From: Oxalobacteraceae bacterium
GTDB taxonomy: Bacteria > Pseudomonadota > Gammaproteobacteria > Burkholderiales > Burkholderiaceae_D
Direction: 5' to 3'
Length of the DNA stretch: 64,000 nt
NCBI GenBank assembly: GCA_021151485.1
Contig: JAGKXB010000001.1
Span: forward strand, 62,001-126,000
A program made the position numbers and the translations under genes. Positions 39,678-49,597 of this stretch are shown here, in pieces. The notes below the pieces were generated by a model. The model did not search any database. It saw nothing but the letters and a program-made list of their open reading frames with translations, and was not told the origin of the DNA. How positions within the stretch are numbered: position 1 is the stretch's first letter; each line of letters opens with the position of its first letter.

Positions 39678-41990
39678 TTAACGCTCTGCCACCGCATCCA
39701 TCACACACATCGCCGTCATATTCACGATCCGGCGTACTGTGGCAGAAGGTGTCAGCACATGCACAGGTTTAGCGCAACCAAGCAAGATAGGACCAATGGC
39801 GATCCCATTACCAGCGGCTGTTTTCAGCAAGTTGTAAGAAATATTGGCGACATCAATATTCGGCAAGACTAGTAAATTAGGTTCGCCTGTTAATTTTGAA
39901 TCCGGCATCAGGGTTTTCAATCTGCCAAAGTCAAGCGCAGTATCACCATGCATCTCGCCATCGACTTCCAAGTCTGGCGCCATTTTTTGCAACAAGGCCA
40001 AGGTGGCACGCATTTTTTTCGCTGACTCGCTATCACTGGTACCAAAATTGGAATGCGACAACAAAGCAACGCGTGGATAAATGCCCAAACGACGCATTTC
40101 ATGCACCGCTAACAAAGTGATTTCAGCCAATTGCTCTGCAGTTGGATTTTCATTGACATGCGTATCCACCAACATCAATTGCCGCTCTGGCAAGATCAAC
40201 GCATTCATGGCGGCATATACATTGACACCCTCACGCTTGCCTAACACTTGATCGATGTAATGCAAATGCACATTGGTGGTGCCATAAGTGCCACAAATCA
40301 TGCCATCGGCGTCGCCTTTGTGCAGCATCATGGAACCAATCAAGGTATGACGACGACGCATTTCTAGTCTGGCATATTGCTCAGTGATCCCTTTGCGAGC
40401 AGTCATCGATAAATAAGTCTGCCAATAGTCGCGATAACGCGCATCATACTCAGGACTGATGACCTCAAAATCAATTTCAGGTTTTAAACGCAAACCAAAT
40501 TTTTGAATTCGTTGCGCCAATACAGCCGGACGACCAACCAAGATCGGCTTAGCCAATTTTTCATCGACAATAATCTGGACAGCACGCAATACACGCTCTT
40601 CCTCACCTTCGGCAAACACGATACGTTTTTTAGCCGCAGGCGCCGCTTTAGCTGCCTGAAAAACGGGCTTCATAAACGTACCGCTGCGATAAACAAACTG
40701 CTGCAAGCGATCAACATAAGCCTGCATATCTTTAATAGGACGTGAAGCAACACCTGAATCTTCCGCCGCCTTAGCAACAGCTGGCGCAATTTTCATCATC
40801 AAGCGTGGATCAAATGGTTTGGGAATCAGGTATTCCGCGCCAAAGCTAAGATTGGCAATACCATAAGTCGAGGCGACGATGTCGGACTGCTCAGCCTGCG
40901 CTAATTCAGCAATCGCATGCACCGAGGCGATTTCCATTTCACGCGTAATCGTCGTGGCACCGCAATCAAGTGCACCACGGAAAATGTACGGGAAGCAAAG
41001 CACGTTATTGACTTGATTTGGATAATCAGAGCGCCCGGTTGCAATCACTGCATCGCTGCGTACAGCCTTCACTTCTTCCGGCAAAATTTCAGGCGTAGGG
41101 TTGGCTAAGGCCAACACCAAAGGACGATCCGCCATCGCTTTGACCATTTCTGGTTTCAACACACCGCCAGCAGACAAACCCAAAAAGATATCCGCGCCAG
41201 GCATCAAGTCTGCCAAAGTACGCGCGCTCGTATCTTGCATAAAGCGCGCTTTATTCGGATCCATCAACTCGTCACGACCTTTGTAAACCACACCAGCCAG
41301 ATCGGTAACAAAAATGTTTTCAATTGGAAAACCAAGATCGACGATCAAATCCAAACAAGCCAAAGCCGCAGCACCAGCACCGGACACCACCAACTTACAT
41401 TGCTTGATGTCTTTGCCAACAACTTTCAAACCATTGAGAATCGCCGCGCCAACAATAATCGCCGTTCCGTGCTGGTCGTCATGAAAAACGGGAATTTTCA
41501 TACGCTCACGCAATTTGCGTTCAATCTCAAAACACTCAGGCGCTTTAATATCTTCTAAGTTAACACCGCCAAAAGTTGGCTCCAAGGAAGCGATGATGTC
41601 GCACAATTTATCTGGATCGGATTCATTGATTTCAAGATCGAAGACATCAATCCCAGCGAATTTCTTAAACAGTACACCTTTGCCTTCCATCACAGGTTTG
41701 GAAGCCAACGGACCAATATTGCCCAAGCCAAGCACCGCCGTGCCATTACTGATCACCGCCACCAGATTGCCCCGCGCGGTATACCTAAAAGCATTAGCAG
41801 GATCCGCCACGATTTCTTCACAAGCAGCAGCAACACCAGGCGAATAAGCCAACGCCAGATCACGCTGATTGGTCAGTTGCTTGGTAGGCGTGACACTAAC
41901 CTTCCCAGGCATAGGAAACTCATGATATTCAAGCGCGGCTACGCGCAATTGTTGACGGATTTCTTCTTTGCGATCGGATGACGAACCCAT
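39678..41990 (-). CDS. maeB: NADP-dependent malic enzyme with phosphotransacetylase-like domain
   Basis: Decarboxylates malate to pyruvate. The malic enzyme part (about 1-430) has [30 protein letters not shown] and [12 protein letters not shown] for the nucleotide. A phosphotransacetylase-like domain follows (about 440-770), which in this family is regulatory, sensing acetyl-CoA. The ATG at 41990 ([11 protein letters not shown], 770 aa) fits known MaeB lengths; the frame is open to 42056, but those residues are not family-like. Confidence 0.95.
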   Translation of the reverse strand: MGSSSDRKEEIRQQLRVAALEYHEFPMPGKVSVTPTKQLTNQRDLALAYSPGVAAACEEIVADPANAFRYTARGNLVAVISNGTAVLGLGNIGPLASKPVMEGKGVLFKKFAGIDVFDLEINESDPDKLCDIIASLEPTFGGVNLEDIKAPECFEIERKLRERMKIPVFHDDQHGTAIIVGAAILNGLKVVGKDIKQCKLVVSGAGAAALACLDLIVDLGFPIENIFVTDLAGVVYKGRDELMDPNKARFMQDTSARTLADLMPGADIFLGLSAGGVLKPEMVKAMADRPLVLALANPTPEILPEEVKAVRSDAVIATGRSDYPNQVNNVLCFPYIFRGALDCGATTITREMEIASVHAIAELAQAEQSDIVASTYGIANLSFGAEYLIPKPFDPRLMMKIAPAVAKAAEDSGVASRPIKDMQAYVDRLQQFVYRSGTFMKPVFQAAKAAPAAKKRIVFAEGEEERVLRAVQIIVDEKLAKPILVGRPAVLAQRIQKFGLRLKPEIDFEVISPEYDARYRDYWQTYLSMTARKGITEQYARLEMRRRHTLIGSMMLHKGDADGMICGTYGTTNVHLHYIDQVLGKREGVNVYAAMNALILPERQLMLVDTHVNENPTAEQLAEITLLAVHEMRRLGIYPRVALLSHSNFGTSDSESAKKMRATLALLQKMAPDLEVDGEMHGDTALDFGRLKTLMPDSKLTGEPNLLVLPNIDVANISYNLLKTAAGNGIAIGPILLGCAKPVHVLTPSATVRRIVNMTAMCVMDAVAER

Positions 41991-42122
41991 GCTATACAGC
42001 CTTCCTGTTTTTTCAATAAAGGGAAAATAATGGCAATAAAATGCAGAAAACCGCACATTTTATCAGAAGCCCCATTCTGCATTTGAAGGTATTTACAGAA
42101 AGGGCTTATATGAGATTAAAAA

Positions 42123-42163
42123 GTGACTGGATTCCCGCCTAAACCCGCGGGAATGACGACGGG
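42123..42163. repeat. Dispersed palindromic repeat, second family, partial copy
   Basis: A short stem ATTCCCGC/GCGGGAAT (42131-42138 with 42147-42154), preceded by GTGACTGG and followed by GACGACGGG. It matches the second hairpin of the element at 30431-30514. It lies just after the dgkA stop and before the maeB start, where it could also terminate the lipid operon transcript. Confidence 0.65.
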
Positions 42164-42169
42164 AGCAGA

Positions 42170-42556
42170 TCAAGCAAATATCAAAGGCCACACAATCACA
42201 CCCCAAGTCGCCATCGCCAGCAATAAAGCCAACAACACCGCCGCGCTACCAAAGTCTTTGGCATTTTTGGATAAAACATGCGTATCCAACGAGATACGAT
42301 CCACCACCGCCTCAATTGCAGAATTGAGCAGTTCAACAATCAACACCAACACCAACGTGCCGATTAATAAGAGTTTTTGCAACATGGAAACTGGCAACAA
42401 CAAAGCCACAATCGCACCGACAATCAGCAATACCAATTCCTGACGAAACGCATGTTCGCTTTTGCAAGCGGTTTTTAACCCTTCGATGGAATAGCGAAAA
42501 GCTTTAAAAATACGTTGGTAACCACGTTGGCTTTTGAATTTAGTTACGTTATTCAT
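42170..42556 (-). CDS. dgkA: Diacylglycerol kinase DgkA
   Basis: A small integral membrane kinase that phosphorylates diacylglycerol to phosphatidic acid, recycling lipid head-group by-products. Three hydrophobic segments and the active-site motif VELLNSAIEAVVDRIS identify it. The length of 128 aa is normal. Its start overlaps the stop of the unknown 310-aa gene by four bases, so it is the last gene of the ketosynthase operon. That is an unusual location for it and suggests a lipid membrane role for the operon. Confidence 0.93.
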   Translation of the reverse strand: MNNVTKFKSQRGYQRIFKAFRYSIEGLKTACKSEHAFRQELVLLIVGAIVALLLPVSMLQKLLLIGTLVLVLIVELLNSAIEAVVDRISLDTHVLSKNAKDFGSAAVLLALLLAMATWGVIVWPLIFA

Positions 42557-43485
42557 ATATTTACTGTAGTAGATTTTGATGCAGATGAATCATCAAGATC
42601 ACGCTGACCAGCCATTTGCTGGCGTTTCATTTGAACCAAAAATGCGTGCAGCATCTCAATCGCCAAACCATGCAAAACTAGACGAAATCCTGCACGCAAG
42701 GTTGATAATGGAATCATCGGATGCCGATTATTGACCAATAGCATGGGTAAGGGATTATCAAGAATTTTACTGGCATAAAGTGCAATAGTTTCATCCAGCT
42801 GCAACGAATTAGTGGCACGCCAAAAGTCATTGTCAGTTAAAAATAATTGATAAATTGGCGTGTAACACTCGATCGCCGTTTGCAGATCAATAAAATTGCT
42901 CCAACGATCAGGCATTGGTTCAATCTCAAAAGGGCCATCGCTTATACAAGAAAAATCGATGACGGGAGGAGGTGTTATTTCTCTTTGCTGCTCACGTAAC
43001 TGACGATTCAAATAGATTACAAAATTGAATACATTAAGGTCATGTTTGAGAAATGCATCATTTTTGAGAGCATCCAGATTACGCAAACGCATATCGTTCA
43101 ATGGTGGAATGGTTACACCTGGAATATTCTGTCCAATAAACTGAAGAATCTCCGCGCCAAGATGAAAATGTCGCAAGATAAGCCAATTTGCATGAGGACT
43201 CACAAACGTCTTCAAGCCCCATGCCAAAATGCGGTGCAATAGACGCGAAGAAGTGAACCTATTAGGCAAAAAGATTTTGACGACCTGTACCAGCACAATA
43301 GCCGCTCTAGCAAGTGGACGCATCACTGGAAGTAAAAATTGCCGACTCTTGGAACTCTCACCCTCCAGCCATGCCAATTTAACGTCATCTGCAATCGGAA
43401 TACTGCCATCCAGATAGACGGCAAACCAAGGATTTGGGTCACGTGGATCATGCTCTTGCTGCAAAAATGGAGAAGTACGCTTCAC
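42553..43485 (-). CDS. Unknown 310-aa protein in ketosynthase operon
   Basis: I do not recognise the family. It is mostly helical with one or two moderately hydrophobic stretches (about 51-75 and 260-285) but no clear signal peptide. Histidine and glutamate residues recur in helices: H106, H108 and E112 in LRHFHLGAEIL, H148, and an ExxH motif E277-H280 (IEMLH) near the end. That would suit metal binding, but a full di-iron set is not evident. It overlaps the ketosynthase fusion stop and the dgkA start by four bases each, so it is made with them. A role in modifying or carrying the ketosynthase product is the natural guess. Confidence 0.7.
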   Translation of the reverse strand: MKRTSPFLQQEHDPRDPNPWFAVYLDGSIPIADDVKLAWLEGESSKSRQFLLPVMRPLARAAIVLVQVVKIFLPNRFTSSRLLHRILAWGLKTFVSPHANWLILRHFHLGAEILQFIGQNIPGVTIPPLNDMRLRNLDALKNDAFLKHDLNVFNFVIYLNRQLREQQREITPPPVIDFSCISDGPFEIEPMPDRWSNFIDLQTAIECYTPIYQLFLTDNDFWRATNSLQLDETIALYASKILDNPLPMLLVNNRHPMIPLSTLRAGFRLVLHGLAIEMLHAFLVQMKRQQMAGQRDLDDSSASKSTTVNI

Positions 43486-45449
43486 AATATATGCTCCATT
43501 TGCATGACGTAAAGTTGCGCTGTCGCGCGCGCGGTATCAACAATCTGAGTCCCCAACTTGCCTGAATCATTTTGCTTTAACGCGTATTCCACCGCATGAA
43601 GCCAACGTATCAGATGATGGGCATCGTTAGCACCATGATATTTGAGAAAACGGAACGCCCGTTCGGGCAAATGCAATTGCTTACGAAGCATGGGCAACAA
43701 CGCCGGAATAATGCGTTGTCCAGTTCCTTCGATAATATAAATACCGCCCAACAAATCGACCGGATTAGGATATTGTGCTTTAGAAAACATATAGCTGTTC
43801 AAAGCCTCACCGCCTGGGTTACGACGTAGCAAATTAATATCGGGAGTCGTACCGCCAGCACTCTGATAATCCTCAAACAAAATATTAAAATCGAATTGCT
43901 CATCTGTCGCATGCGCTTCGATTAATTCACGCAAATCCAAATAAGGCTCACCGATTTGAGTAATTGCGGCGCGCATCCATTTGCTACCTTCACGCACTTG
44001 CGGAATCCAGCATTCCATCCATTTGAGGTAATCCGTTTCGGTAAATGCACCAGCAAGGATTTTTTGTATTAATGGTGTGCGCCAAGCACGGGATCGGTAT
44101 TCATGCCAAACCGATGCAAGATCACGCAAAATTGCGGCAAGGCGTGGATCTTGGCCTGGTTCGACTTGATGCGGGGGCAAAATGATGTCAAGAAGATCGA
44201 CTTGTTTTGCTGACATTGTTGGCACTTCCTTCGGTACATCAACCGGTACTTTAAATAGCATTCCAGATGCTTCATCAGTTTCACCGGCTTTGATCGCATC
44301 AACTACCTCAAGCATGATAAATGACACAGTGAAACGCCCAGATTCTGGAATGAAGCAAAATATTTTTTCACCGACCTGTGGCTTTTTGTCGCGCATAAAA
44401 TCAGCCAGCATGATAAAAATTGATGCTGCGCCAGTATTACCGCGTGTCACCAAATTGCTGTACCAGCGCTCACGTGGAATCACTAGTCCGGCATTGGCCA
44501 TCAATTCTTCAACAACACCACTAAATCTTTCCGATGAGTAGTGGCATAAGAAATGATCAATCGTGCTGGGATCCAACATACCACTTCGGACTAACTCAGC
44601 ATACTCATGAATACCGACATCAAACAAGTTGGGCAATAAGCGGATATCTTGACGCAGAAAAAAAGCCCCATCTTGCTCAGCCTCAGCAAACGAAGGATAG
44701 TCTAGATAAGATTTGGGGTGCTGCTTTTCGGGATATCCCACCTGCATGCAAACCGGAAAATCACCACTAAACGAACGGGTATGAATCCATTCTAGCTTTA
44801 ATGAAGTCGCGTCAGGCCTAGGAATATTACTCAACAAACAGGCGCCGGCACCATCAGACAACATCCAGCGCAAAAAGTGTGAATCAAAATCAGTGGTGTA
44901 ATTTCGCGGTGCAAAGCGCGATTTTTTAAACAATCTAGATGGAAATTCACTGGTAACGACCAATGCATTCCGATGTTCACCCAATGCAATCGCATTAGCT
45001 GCGTGCTTCATCGCAATGACACCAGCCGCGCAAACACCTTGATGGCTACTGGTTTCCATTGGCTGCGCACCCAACTCCCCATGCAACATGTTGGCGAAGC
45101 CGGGTATGACAGTATCGCTGCCGGACGAACCGGTACACAACAAGGTGATATTAGCCAAAGCCACATTACTACTATCAAGACAATCACGCACTGCATGAGC
45201 TGCCAATTGTGACGATGAGTAAAGCGATTTACCCGTTTCATCAATAGCGTAATAGCGTGTCTTAATACCATTTTCACGCAAAATTTGTCGCTTAATACGT
45301 GTCGAATTGCGATTCAAAGGAGCAATATATTGGTCGATCATGTCATTGGTCACCGGCAATCCAGGCATAAACAATCCGGTGCTAGCTATATAGACCGAAT
45401 CGTAGCGCACCGGCAGCGTCAAAGTTGGAGGTGTAGCGTGATCACTCAT
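43482..45449 (-). CDS. Ketosynthase III fused to a heme-oxygenase-like di-iron domain
   Basis: A 655-aa fusion. Residues about 15-385 are a KAS III-type condensing enzyme with the catalytic triad C140 (QGVCAAG), H303 (FLCHYS) and N338 (RGNTGAAS). After a linker (about 386-435) comes a helical domain (about 436-655) like heme-oxygenase-like di-iron oxidases. It keeps E574 and an HxxxDxxH pattern (H605, D609, H612); the first-helix ligands are less clear around E511/H513/D520. Members of that fold include the alkene-forming UndA. So the protein may condense an acyl chain and then oxidise or cleave it. It overlaps the desaturase remnant upstream by eight bases and the 310-aa gene downstream by four. 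The product is unknown. Confidence 0.8.
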   Translation of the reverse strand: MSDHATPPTLTLPVRYDSVYIASTGLFMPGLPVTNDMIDQYIAPLNRNSTRIKRQILRENGIKTRYYAIDETGKSLYSSSQLAAHAVRDCLDSSNVALANITLLCTGSSGSDTVIPGFANMLHGELGAQPMETSSHQGVCAAGVIAMKHAANAIALGEHRNALVVTSEFPSRLFKKSRFAPRNYTTDFDSHFLRWMLSDGAGACLLSNIPRPDATSLKLEWIHTRSFSGDFPVCMQVGYPEKQHPKSYLDYPSFAEAEQDGAFFLRQDIRLLPNLFDVGIHEYAELVRSGMLDPSTIDHFLCHYSSERFSGVVEELMANAGLVIPRERWYSNLVTRGNTGAASIFIMLADFMRDKKPQVGEKIFCFIPESGRFTVSFIMLEVVDAIKAGETDEASGMLFKVPVDVPKEVPTMSAKQVDLLDIILPPHQVEPGQDPRLAAILRDLASVWHEYRSRAWRTPLIQKILAGAFTETDYLKWMECWIPQVREGSKWMRAAITQIGEPYLDLRELIEAHATDEQFDFNILFEDYQSAGGTTPDINLLRRNPGGEALNSYMFSKAQYPNPVDLLGGIYIIEGTGQRIIPALLPMLRKQLHLPERAFRFLKYHGANDAHHLIRWLHAVEYALKQNDSGKLGTQIVDTARATAQLYVMQMEHIL

Positions 45450-46301
45450 GTTTTTTTACCTTATGACGTAACAATAAACTGCGAAAATTTGGCATAAACA
45501 AACTGAATAAAAATATACGCACGCAATACCAAATAAAGCTCTTTTCGATCAATCGCGGATCAATCTGGTCGACGATCATGCTATGAATTTCTGGCAAGCG
45601 GCTCCAATAAATATTACTAGCGTCATGGTGTGCCGTATGGTAGCCAACATTAAAAATAGTAGATTCAACAATCCCACAAAATTTCGTGAATGATTGTAGA
45701 TTGATTTTTCATCGGTATAAGCGTGCTGCAAATAATTTGAAACAAGTAGAAAAAACAGTGCAGCACATTGTGGAATCAATACAAATAACAACGCTTTGCG
45801 CCAATTTAGTACGAATATCAACACCATACCAAGTATCAAAAAACAGTAGTGTGACATCACATGATAAAACTGCGCTCGCAATTTTTGTTTCAACATGCAC
45901 AAGTACATCCTAATTACAGGAACAAGCGTACAAGCAGACTCCAAAGGGTGGACCATCAAACCAAAGAGATTATTGTCATCACGATAACGATAAGTACGGG
46001 TATAGTCTTTATCACTATTGATATAACGATGATGGTTCTTTAAATGAGTAGGGTAAAAAACATACCCAGGATGCCCCTGAAATAAAGTGAACCAATAATC
46101 GGTGAGCATATTAAAAATAGGCCAGTGCCAAATTGCCACGTGCGCATGATTGTGATGCATCACACCGACGGCGAACGCCCTAATCAACGATATGAAGAAC
46201 AATATAGGGTTGAAATCGTCCAACCACCACTGCAACAATGGTAACGCGGTAGTGATCAATATATAAAATAGTGTTTACCAATCAGCACGATATTTCAACA
46301 T
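45442..46301 (-). pseudogene. Membrane fatty acid desaturase, broken by stop and frameshift
   Basis: The remnant has all three histidine boxes of a membrane di-iron desaturase: MHHNHAH, HLKNHHRY and, in another frame, GYHTAHH. Starting at the ATG at 46301 it reads MLKYRADW, then an in-frame TAA (46275-46277), then continues TLFYILITTALPLL in the same frame. A second lesion lies at the run of five Ts on the minus strand (45652-45656): one more T would restore LLFFNVGYHTAHH and the tail down to KVKKHE at 45442. Repaired, the protein would have 286 aa. Its stop overlaps the ketosynthase start (ATGAGTGA), so it was the first gene of that operon. A short product from the TTG at 46259 to 45576 would lack the third box. 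Confidence 0.85.
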
Positions 46302-46365
46302 AGTGTCTCTGCTTTTAATCGCATACCTCCCAATAATCAAGCAATGCGATTACTACAAAACATCG

Positions 46366-47394
46366 TTAATTACGCATTGCGTCTTTCCACCCCAACACAA
46401 CCTCCACCACTTCAGCAGGCGTAATACTTTGCATGCAAGCGCAAGCTGTTCCGGCTTGACAAGCTGGGCCCTGTGCCACACAAGCGGTTTGAGACAGCAC
46501 TTGCGTTTGCTGACCCAATGGTCCCCAGCGCCCTGCATGTACCGGTTTGACAGGTGGAAACAAGCCCAAAGTACGCGTCCCCAATGCAGCCGACACATGC
46601 AAAGGGCCGGTGCCGCTGGCGATTAACCCGTCGGCACGAGCAATGGCGCTGGTTAGTTTGGCCAGATCGAATTGGCCGCAAATATTCGTCACATTTGGCA
46701 TGCGCAATAACGCATCGCCATGTTGTGCAATCCACTCGCCTTCTGCTGCGCTTCCGGTGATCCAGCAATGAATGCTGGAATCGGCTGCCTGCAATAAACG
46801 CACCAGTTCTACGTAATGCCCTATCGGCCACTCACGACCATGGCCATTGGATTTGGGATGCAAAATTAAATTGAAAGCATGCGGTGCAAATAGCGCTTGG
46901 ATCTCTACATCTTCGTTGGCACTTAAACCATACCAGGCTGGTATAGCGGCAAGATCTGGAATGGTAGAAAGTCCCAATGGGCGCAACAAGGAAAAATTCA
47001 GCTGCGCTTCGTGCAAATCGGATTTAACTCGACTAAAACGCACCAACTTATTGCAAGTCAACCAGTGAAAAAGCCGGTGACTGGTACCGATACGTCTGGC
47101 GATGCCCGCTTGCTTCGCCGCGCGCGCTAATACTTTATTGGGGAAAGCAAAAATAATCGTATCAATACCCGATTGCGCAAAATACGAAACGGGATCCGTC
47201 AAAGCTTCTAAAGTAATAACTTCATCGACAAAACAGCTACTTCTAATCACATCCGCCACATAACTGCGGCATAAAAAATCAACTCTTATGCCCGGATACT
47301 GGCTTTTGAGGTAACCGGCCAGCGGCAGCGTTAATACGGTATCGCCGATATTGTCGGTGCGACAGATCAGGATATGGGAAAGAGAAGTCGGCAT
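46366..47394 (-). CDS. Glycosyltransferase family 9 (heptosyltransferase-like)
   Basis: A GT9 protein of 342 aa from the ATG at 47394 (MPTSLSHILICRTDN). The start has RTDNIGDTVLTLP, matching the RxDxxGDxxxxxP motif of ADP-heptose transferases, and the C-terminal half has HPKSNGHGREWP and SGTGPLHVSAALGTRTLGLF, which hold the donor. It probably adds heptose to the LPS core. It starts two bases after the membrane transferase stop. A cysteine-rich end (about five Cys in the last 40 residues) is common in this branch. Confidence 0.88.
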   Translation of the reverse strand: MPTSLSHILICRTDNIGDTVLTLPLAGYLKSQYPGIRVDFLCRSYVADVIRSSCFVDEVITLEALTDPVSYFAQSGIDTIIFAFPNKVLARAAKQAGIARRIGTSHRLFHWLTCNKLVRFSRVKSDLHEAQLNFSLLRPLGLSTIPDLAAIPAWYGLSANEDVEIQALFAPHAFNLILHPKSNGHGREWPIGHYVELVRLLQAADSSIHCWITGSAAEGEWIAQHGDALLRMPNVTNICGQFDLAKLTSAIARADGLIASGTGPLHVSAALGTRTLGLFPPVKPVHAGRWGPLGQQTQVLSQTACVAQGPACQAGTACACMQSITPAEVVEVVLGWKDAMRN

Positions 47395-47396
47395 TT

Positions 47397-49169
47397 TTAT
47401 TTTTTGCCGTCTTGATTGATATTTTTCTTCATCGGCAATTCGCCTACGTGAATCAACGTAAAACCATGCATTTGTAAATGATGCGACTGATCTAGTTGAT
47501 GTGGCTGAGAAGGCACATTTTTTGATAATCCATGTTCGCCAATCAATAAAATCCACTCTTTGCCCGCAGCCACTTTCGATACATCCAACACTGATTTTTC
47601 AGGAATGATTTCAATCGCAGCACTAGGATTGTCCAAATAAAACGCGGTGCGAAATAATCCAGCCGGATTGGCGCCCGCAATCACCACTTTTGATATTTCC
47701 GCATTCGATAAATATTGTTTGGTAAACATGCCGGCTTTATCAAAAACATCTAACACCAAACGCTGCCTCAATTCCTGATTTACATAGAAGGTCGAACACA
47801 CCACCGACAACGGCATCAATACATACAGGAAAATCTTTGTTCCAACTCCGGCGTTATATACCCATCCAATCAAAGCAAGCAAAGACAAGCCACTTAAAAC
47901 ATAAAACACGGTGGAATAAAAGGTAAAACCACGCAACTCCGGGTTATCAACAAAACTCGGCACATAAGGAGCGAGATACGTATACGTTGCATACAAAACA
48001 ACTACCGCAAGTAGCAAGCCGACGATCAATCTGGATCGCATAGAACTAACCACTCCCCCTAAAGAAAGCTGTGATGCAGCAGCCAGCAATAATAAAGGCA
48101 ATGCAAAATTGTAATAACGCATATGCAATCTGGCATTGTTTTCATAAGGGCCAGAATTAGAAATCGAAGCAGTAAAAAGCGTGACGACGATGAGTAAAAA
48201 AATCAAAACCAGCGCCGTATATAAGGCTGTATTGAGTGCGATCCGGTGTTGTGGGTTACTGAAATTACGCTTAAAAAAAGAAGCAGACGTGAGAAAAACA
48301 TAAGCCATCGGCACTGAGAACATCAAAATCAATGCCAAAAAATGTCCTTGCACATTATCAAAAGCCATCTTAAGCAACGCTATGTAGCGATGCGGATCGG
48401 CGACAGATCCTGAAGCAATCGAAGAATAACCCGCACCAAATAAAGTGATCCCCGTCTTGCCAGCGAGCAGAAAACCCAGCATGAATTTGATAAAAAATGC
48501 CGCGCCAAAGAAGGCAATGTATTGATTAATTAAAGGTACTTTAGAGCGGTTGGATGGTTTTTCGACCACTTGGCGTTGAACGATCAAGAAATAAACGACA
48601 AAAACCGGTATCAAAAATAAAGCGTGCGGTTTGATTAGCGCAGAAATCCCAAACACGCTTCCCAAGAAAATCCAATGCCAGACTGAATGCGTTTTATCTG
48701 TCGTCAAGAGCCAATAACTCAGCGCCCAGAATGACAAAAAATAAAGCGATTCCGGCATGAAATACGCCGTGTAGCTATTCATTGGGCCAAGAATTGAGAG
48801 CACAGCAATCAATACGGCCGTTCTTTCTCCCGTTAATTTTTTACCAATCAGATAAATAAACGGTGCGGCTAAAACAAAGAAAACCGCATTAAATAAGCGT
48901 GCACAATTAAGAAATCCGTCTCCACACAAATTGGTCGTTTTATAGATTAAAAAATAAAGATAACCCGGGATATTGGCTTCGCTAAAAGGAAGCAATCTGG
49001 AAAATTTGCTGTAGGTATACTCATCCGCAAATACCAATGGATACAAACCCGAACTTCTTACGCACAATAAAAAAGCAACGATGATCATCGTTGCGATTAA
49101 AAAGATAGTTGAAGTATTGAGATTGATTTTGGTATTAATTTTGCAGCGGAAAGTTTCTTTAAACATCAT
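47397..49169 (-). CDS. Polytopic GT-C (GT39-like) glycosyltransferase
   Basis: A 590-aa inner-membrane protein with about a dozen hydrophobic segments and a ~110-residue soluble C-terminal end. The first periplasmic loop has an acidic pair (FADEYTY), the usual catalytic position of GT-C enzymes that take sugar from a polyprenyl-phosphate donor. With the GT2 and SMR-like genes just upstream it forms a classic three-gene module: synthase, flippase and periplasmic transferase. Acceptor and sugar are unknown; LPS is the likely target (inference). Confidence 0.75.
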   Translation of the reverse strand: MMFKETFRCKINTKINLNTSTIFLIATMIIVAFLLCVRSSGLYPLVFADEYTYSKFSRLLPFSEANIPGYLYFLIYKTTNLCGDGFLNCARLFNAVFFVLAAPFIYLIGKKLTGERTAVLIAVLSILGPMNSYTAYFMPESLYFLSFWALSYWLLTTDKTHSVWHWIFLGSVFGISALIKPHALFLIPVFVVYFLIVQRQVVEKPSNRSKVPLINQYIAFFGAAFFIKFMLGFLLAGKTGITLFGAGYSSIASGSVADPHRYIALLKMAFDNVQGHFLALILMFSVPMAYVFLTSASFFKRNFSNPQHRIALNTALYTALVLIFLLIVVTLFTASISNSGPYENNARLHMRYYNFALPLLLLAAASQLSLGGVVSSMRSRLIVGLLLAVVVLYATYTYLAPYVPSFVDNPELRGFTFYSTVFYVLSGLSLLALIGWVYNAGVGTKIFLYVLMPLSVVCSTFYVNQELRQRLVLDVFDKAGMFTKQYLSNAEISKVVIAGANPAGLFRTAFYLDNPSAAIEIIPEKSVLDVSKVAAGKEWILLIGEHGLSKNVPSQPHQLDQSHHLQMHGFTLIHVGELPMKKNINQDGKK

Positions 49170-49189
49170 TGTTATTTATTTAATATGAA

Positions 49190-49531
49190 TTACGATTTCA
49201 CCGCAACGATAATCCCCACCACAATCAGCGTAATGCCCAAGAAATACTGCGGCGTGAATTTCTCACCCAGGAAAAAATAGCTACCAAGCGGAACCAACGC
49301 AAACGCCATGGCCATCAATGGATAAATACGGCCCAACTCAATTTTCTGCAAAACCCAAACCCAGGCAATCGTTGTCACACCATATAAAACCAGGGCAGAA
49401 AAAAGAATCAGCACCGTATGCGGATCAAAAAAACTTCCACTACGATGCAATGAAGCGGCAGTTAATTTAAATAAAATTTGCCCCGCTGCTATGCCAATCA
49501 CGCAAATGATGGCGATTAAATAAATCATCAT
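49190..49531 (-). CDS. SMR/EamA-type small flippase
   Basis: A 113-aa membrane protein with four hydrophobic segments and the EamA/SMR half-domain pattern (LYGVTTIAWVWVLQKIELGRIYPLMAMAFALVPL; see LGRIYPLMA). It resembles ArnE/ArnF-like subunits that move undecaprenyl-phosphate sugars to the periplasmic face. It sits between the GT2 and GT-C genes, which supports that role; a drug or metabolite exporter is less likely here. Confidence 0.75.
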   Translation of the reverse strand: MMIYLIAIICVIGIAAGQILFKLTAASLHRSGSFFDPHTVLILFSALVLYGVTTIAWVWVLQKIELGRIYPLMAMAFALVPLGSYFFLGEKFTPQYFLGITLIVVGIIVAVKS

Positions 49532-49597
49532 GTTGGATACCTGGATTTAAAAACTTCGAAACTTAAAAACTTTAAAAATTAACAATCCAATAAGTTA

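Noticed and set aside
45576-46259. Intact 227-aa desaturase from a TTG start
   Set aside because: It lacks the third histidine box and the usual N-terminus, both of which are present in the DNA just outside this frame, showing that the gene is broken.
47395-47556. Longer N-terminus for the GT9 enzyme
   Set aside because: It would lie inside the upstream membrane transferase gene and does not match the family; the ATG at 47394 places the donor motif correctly.
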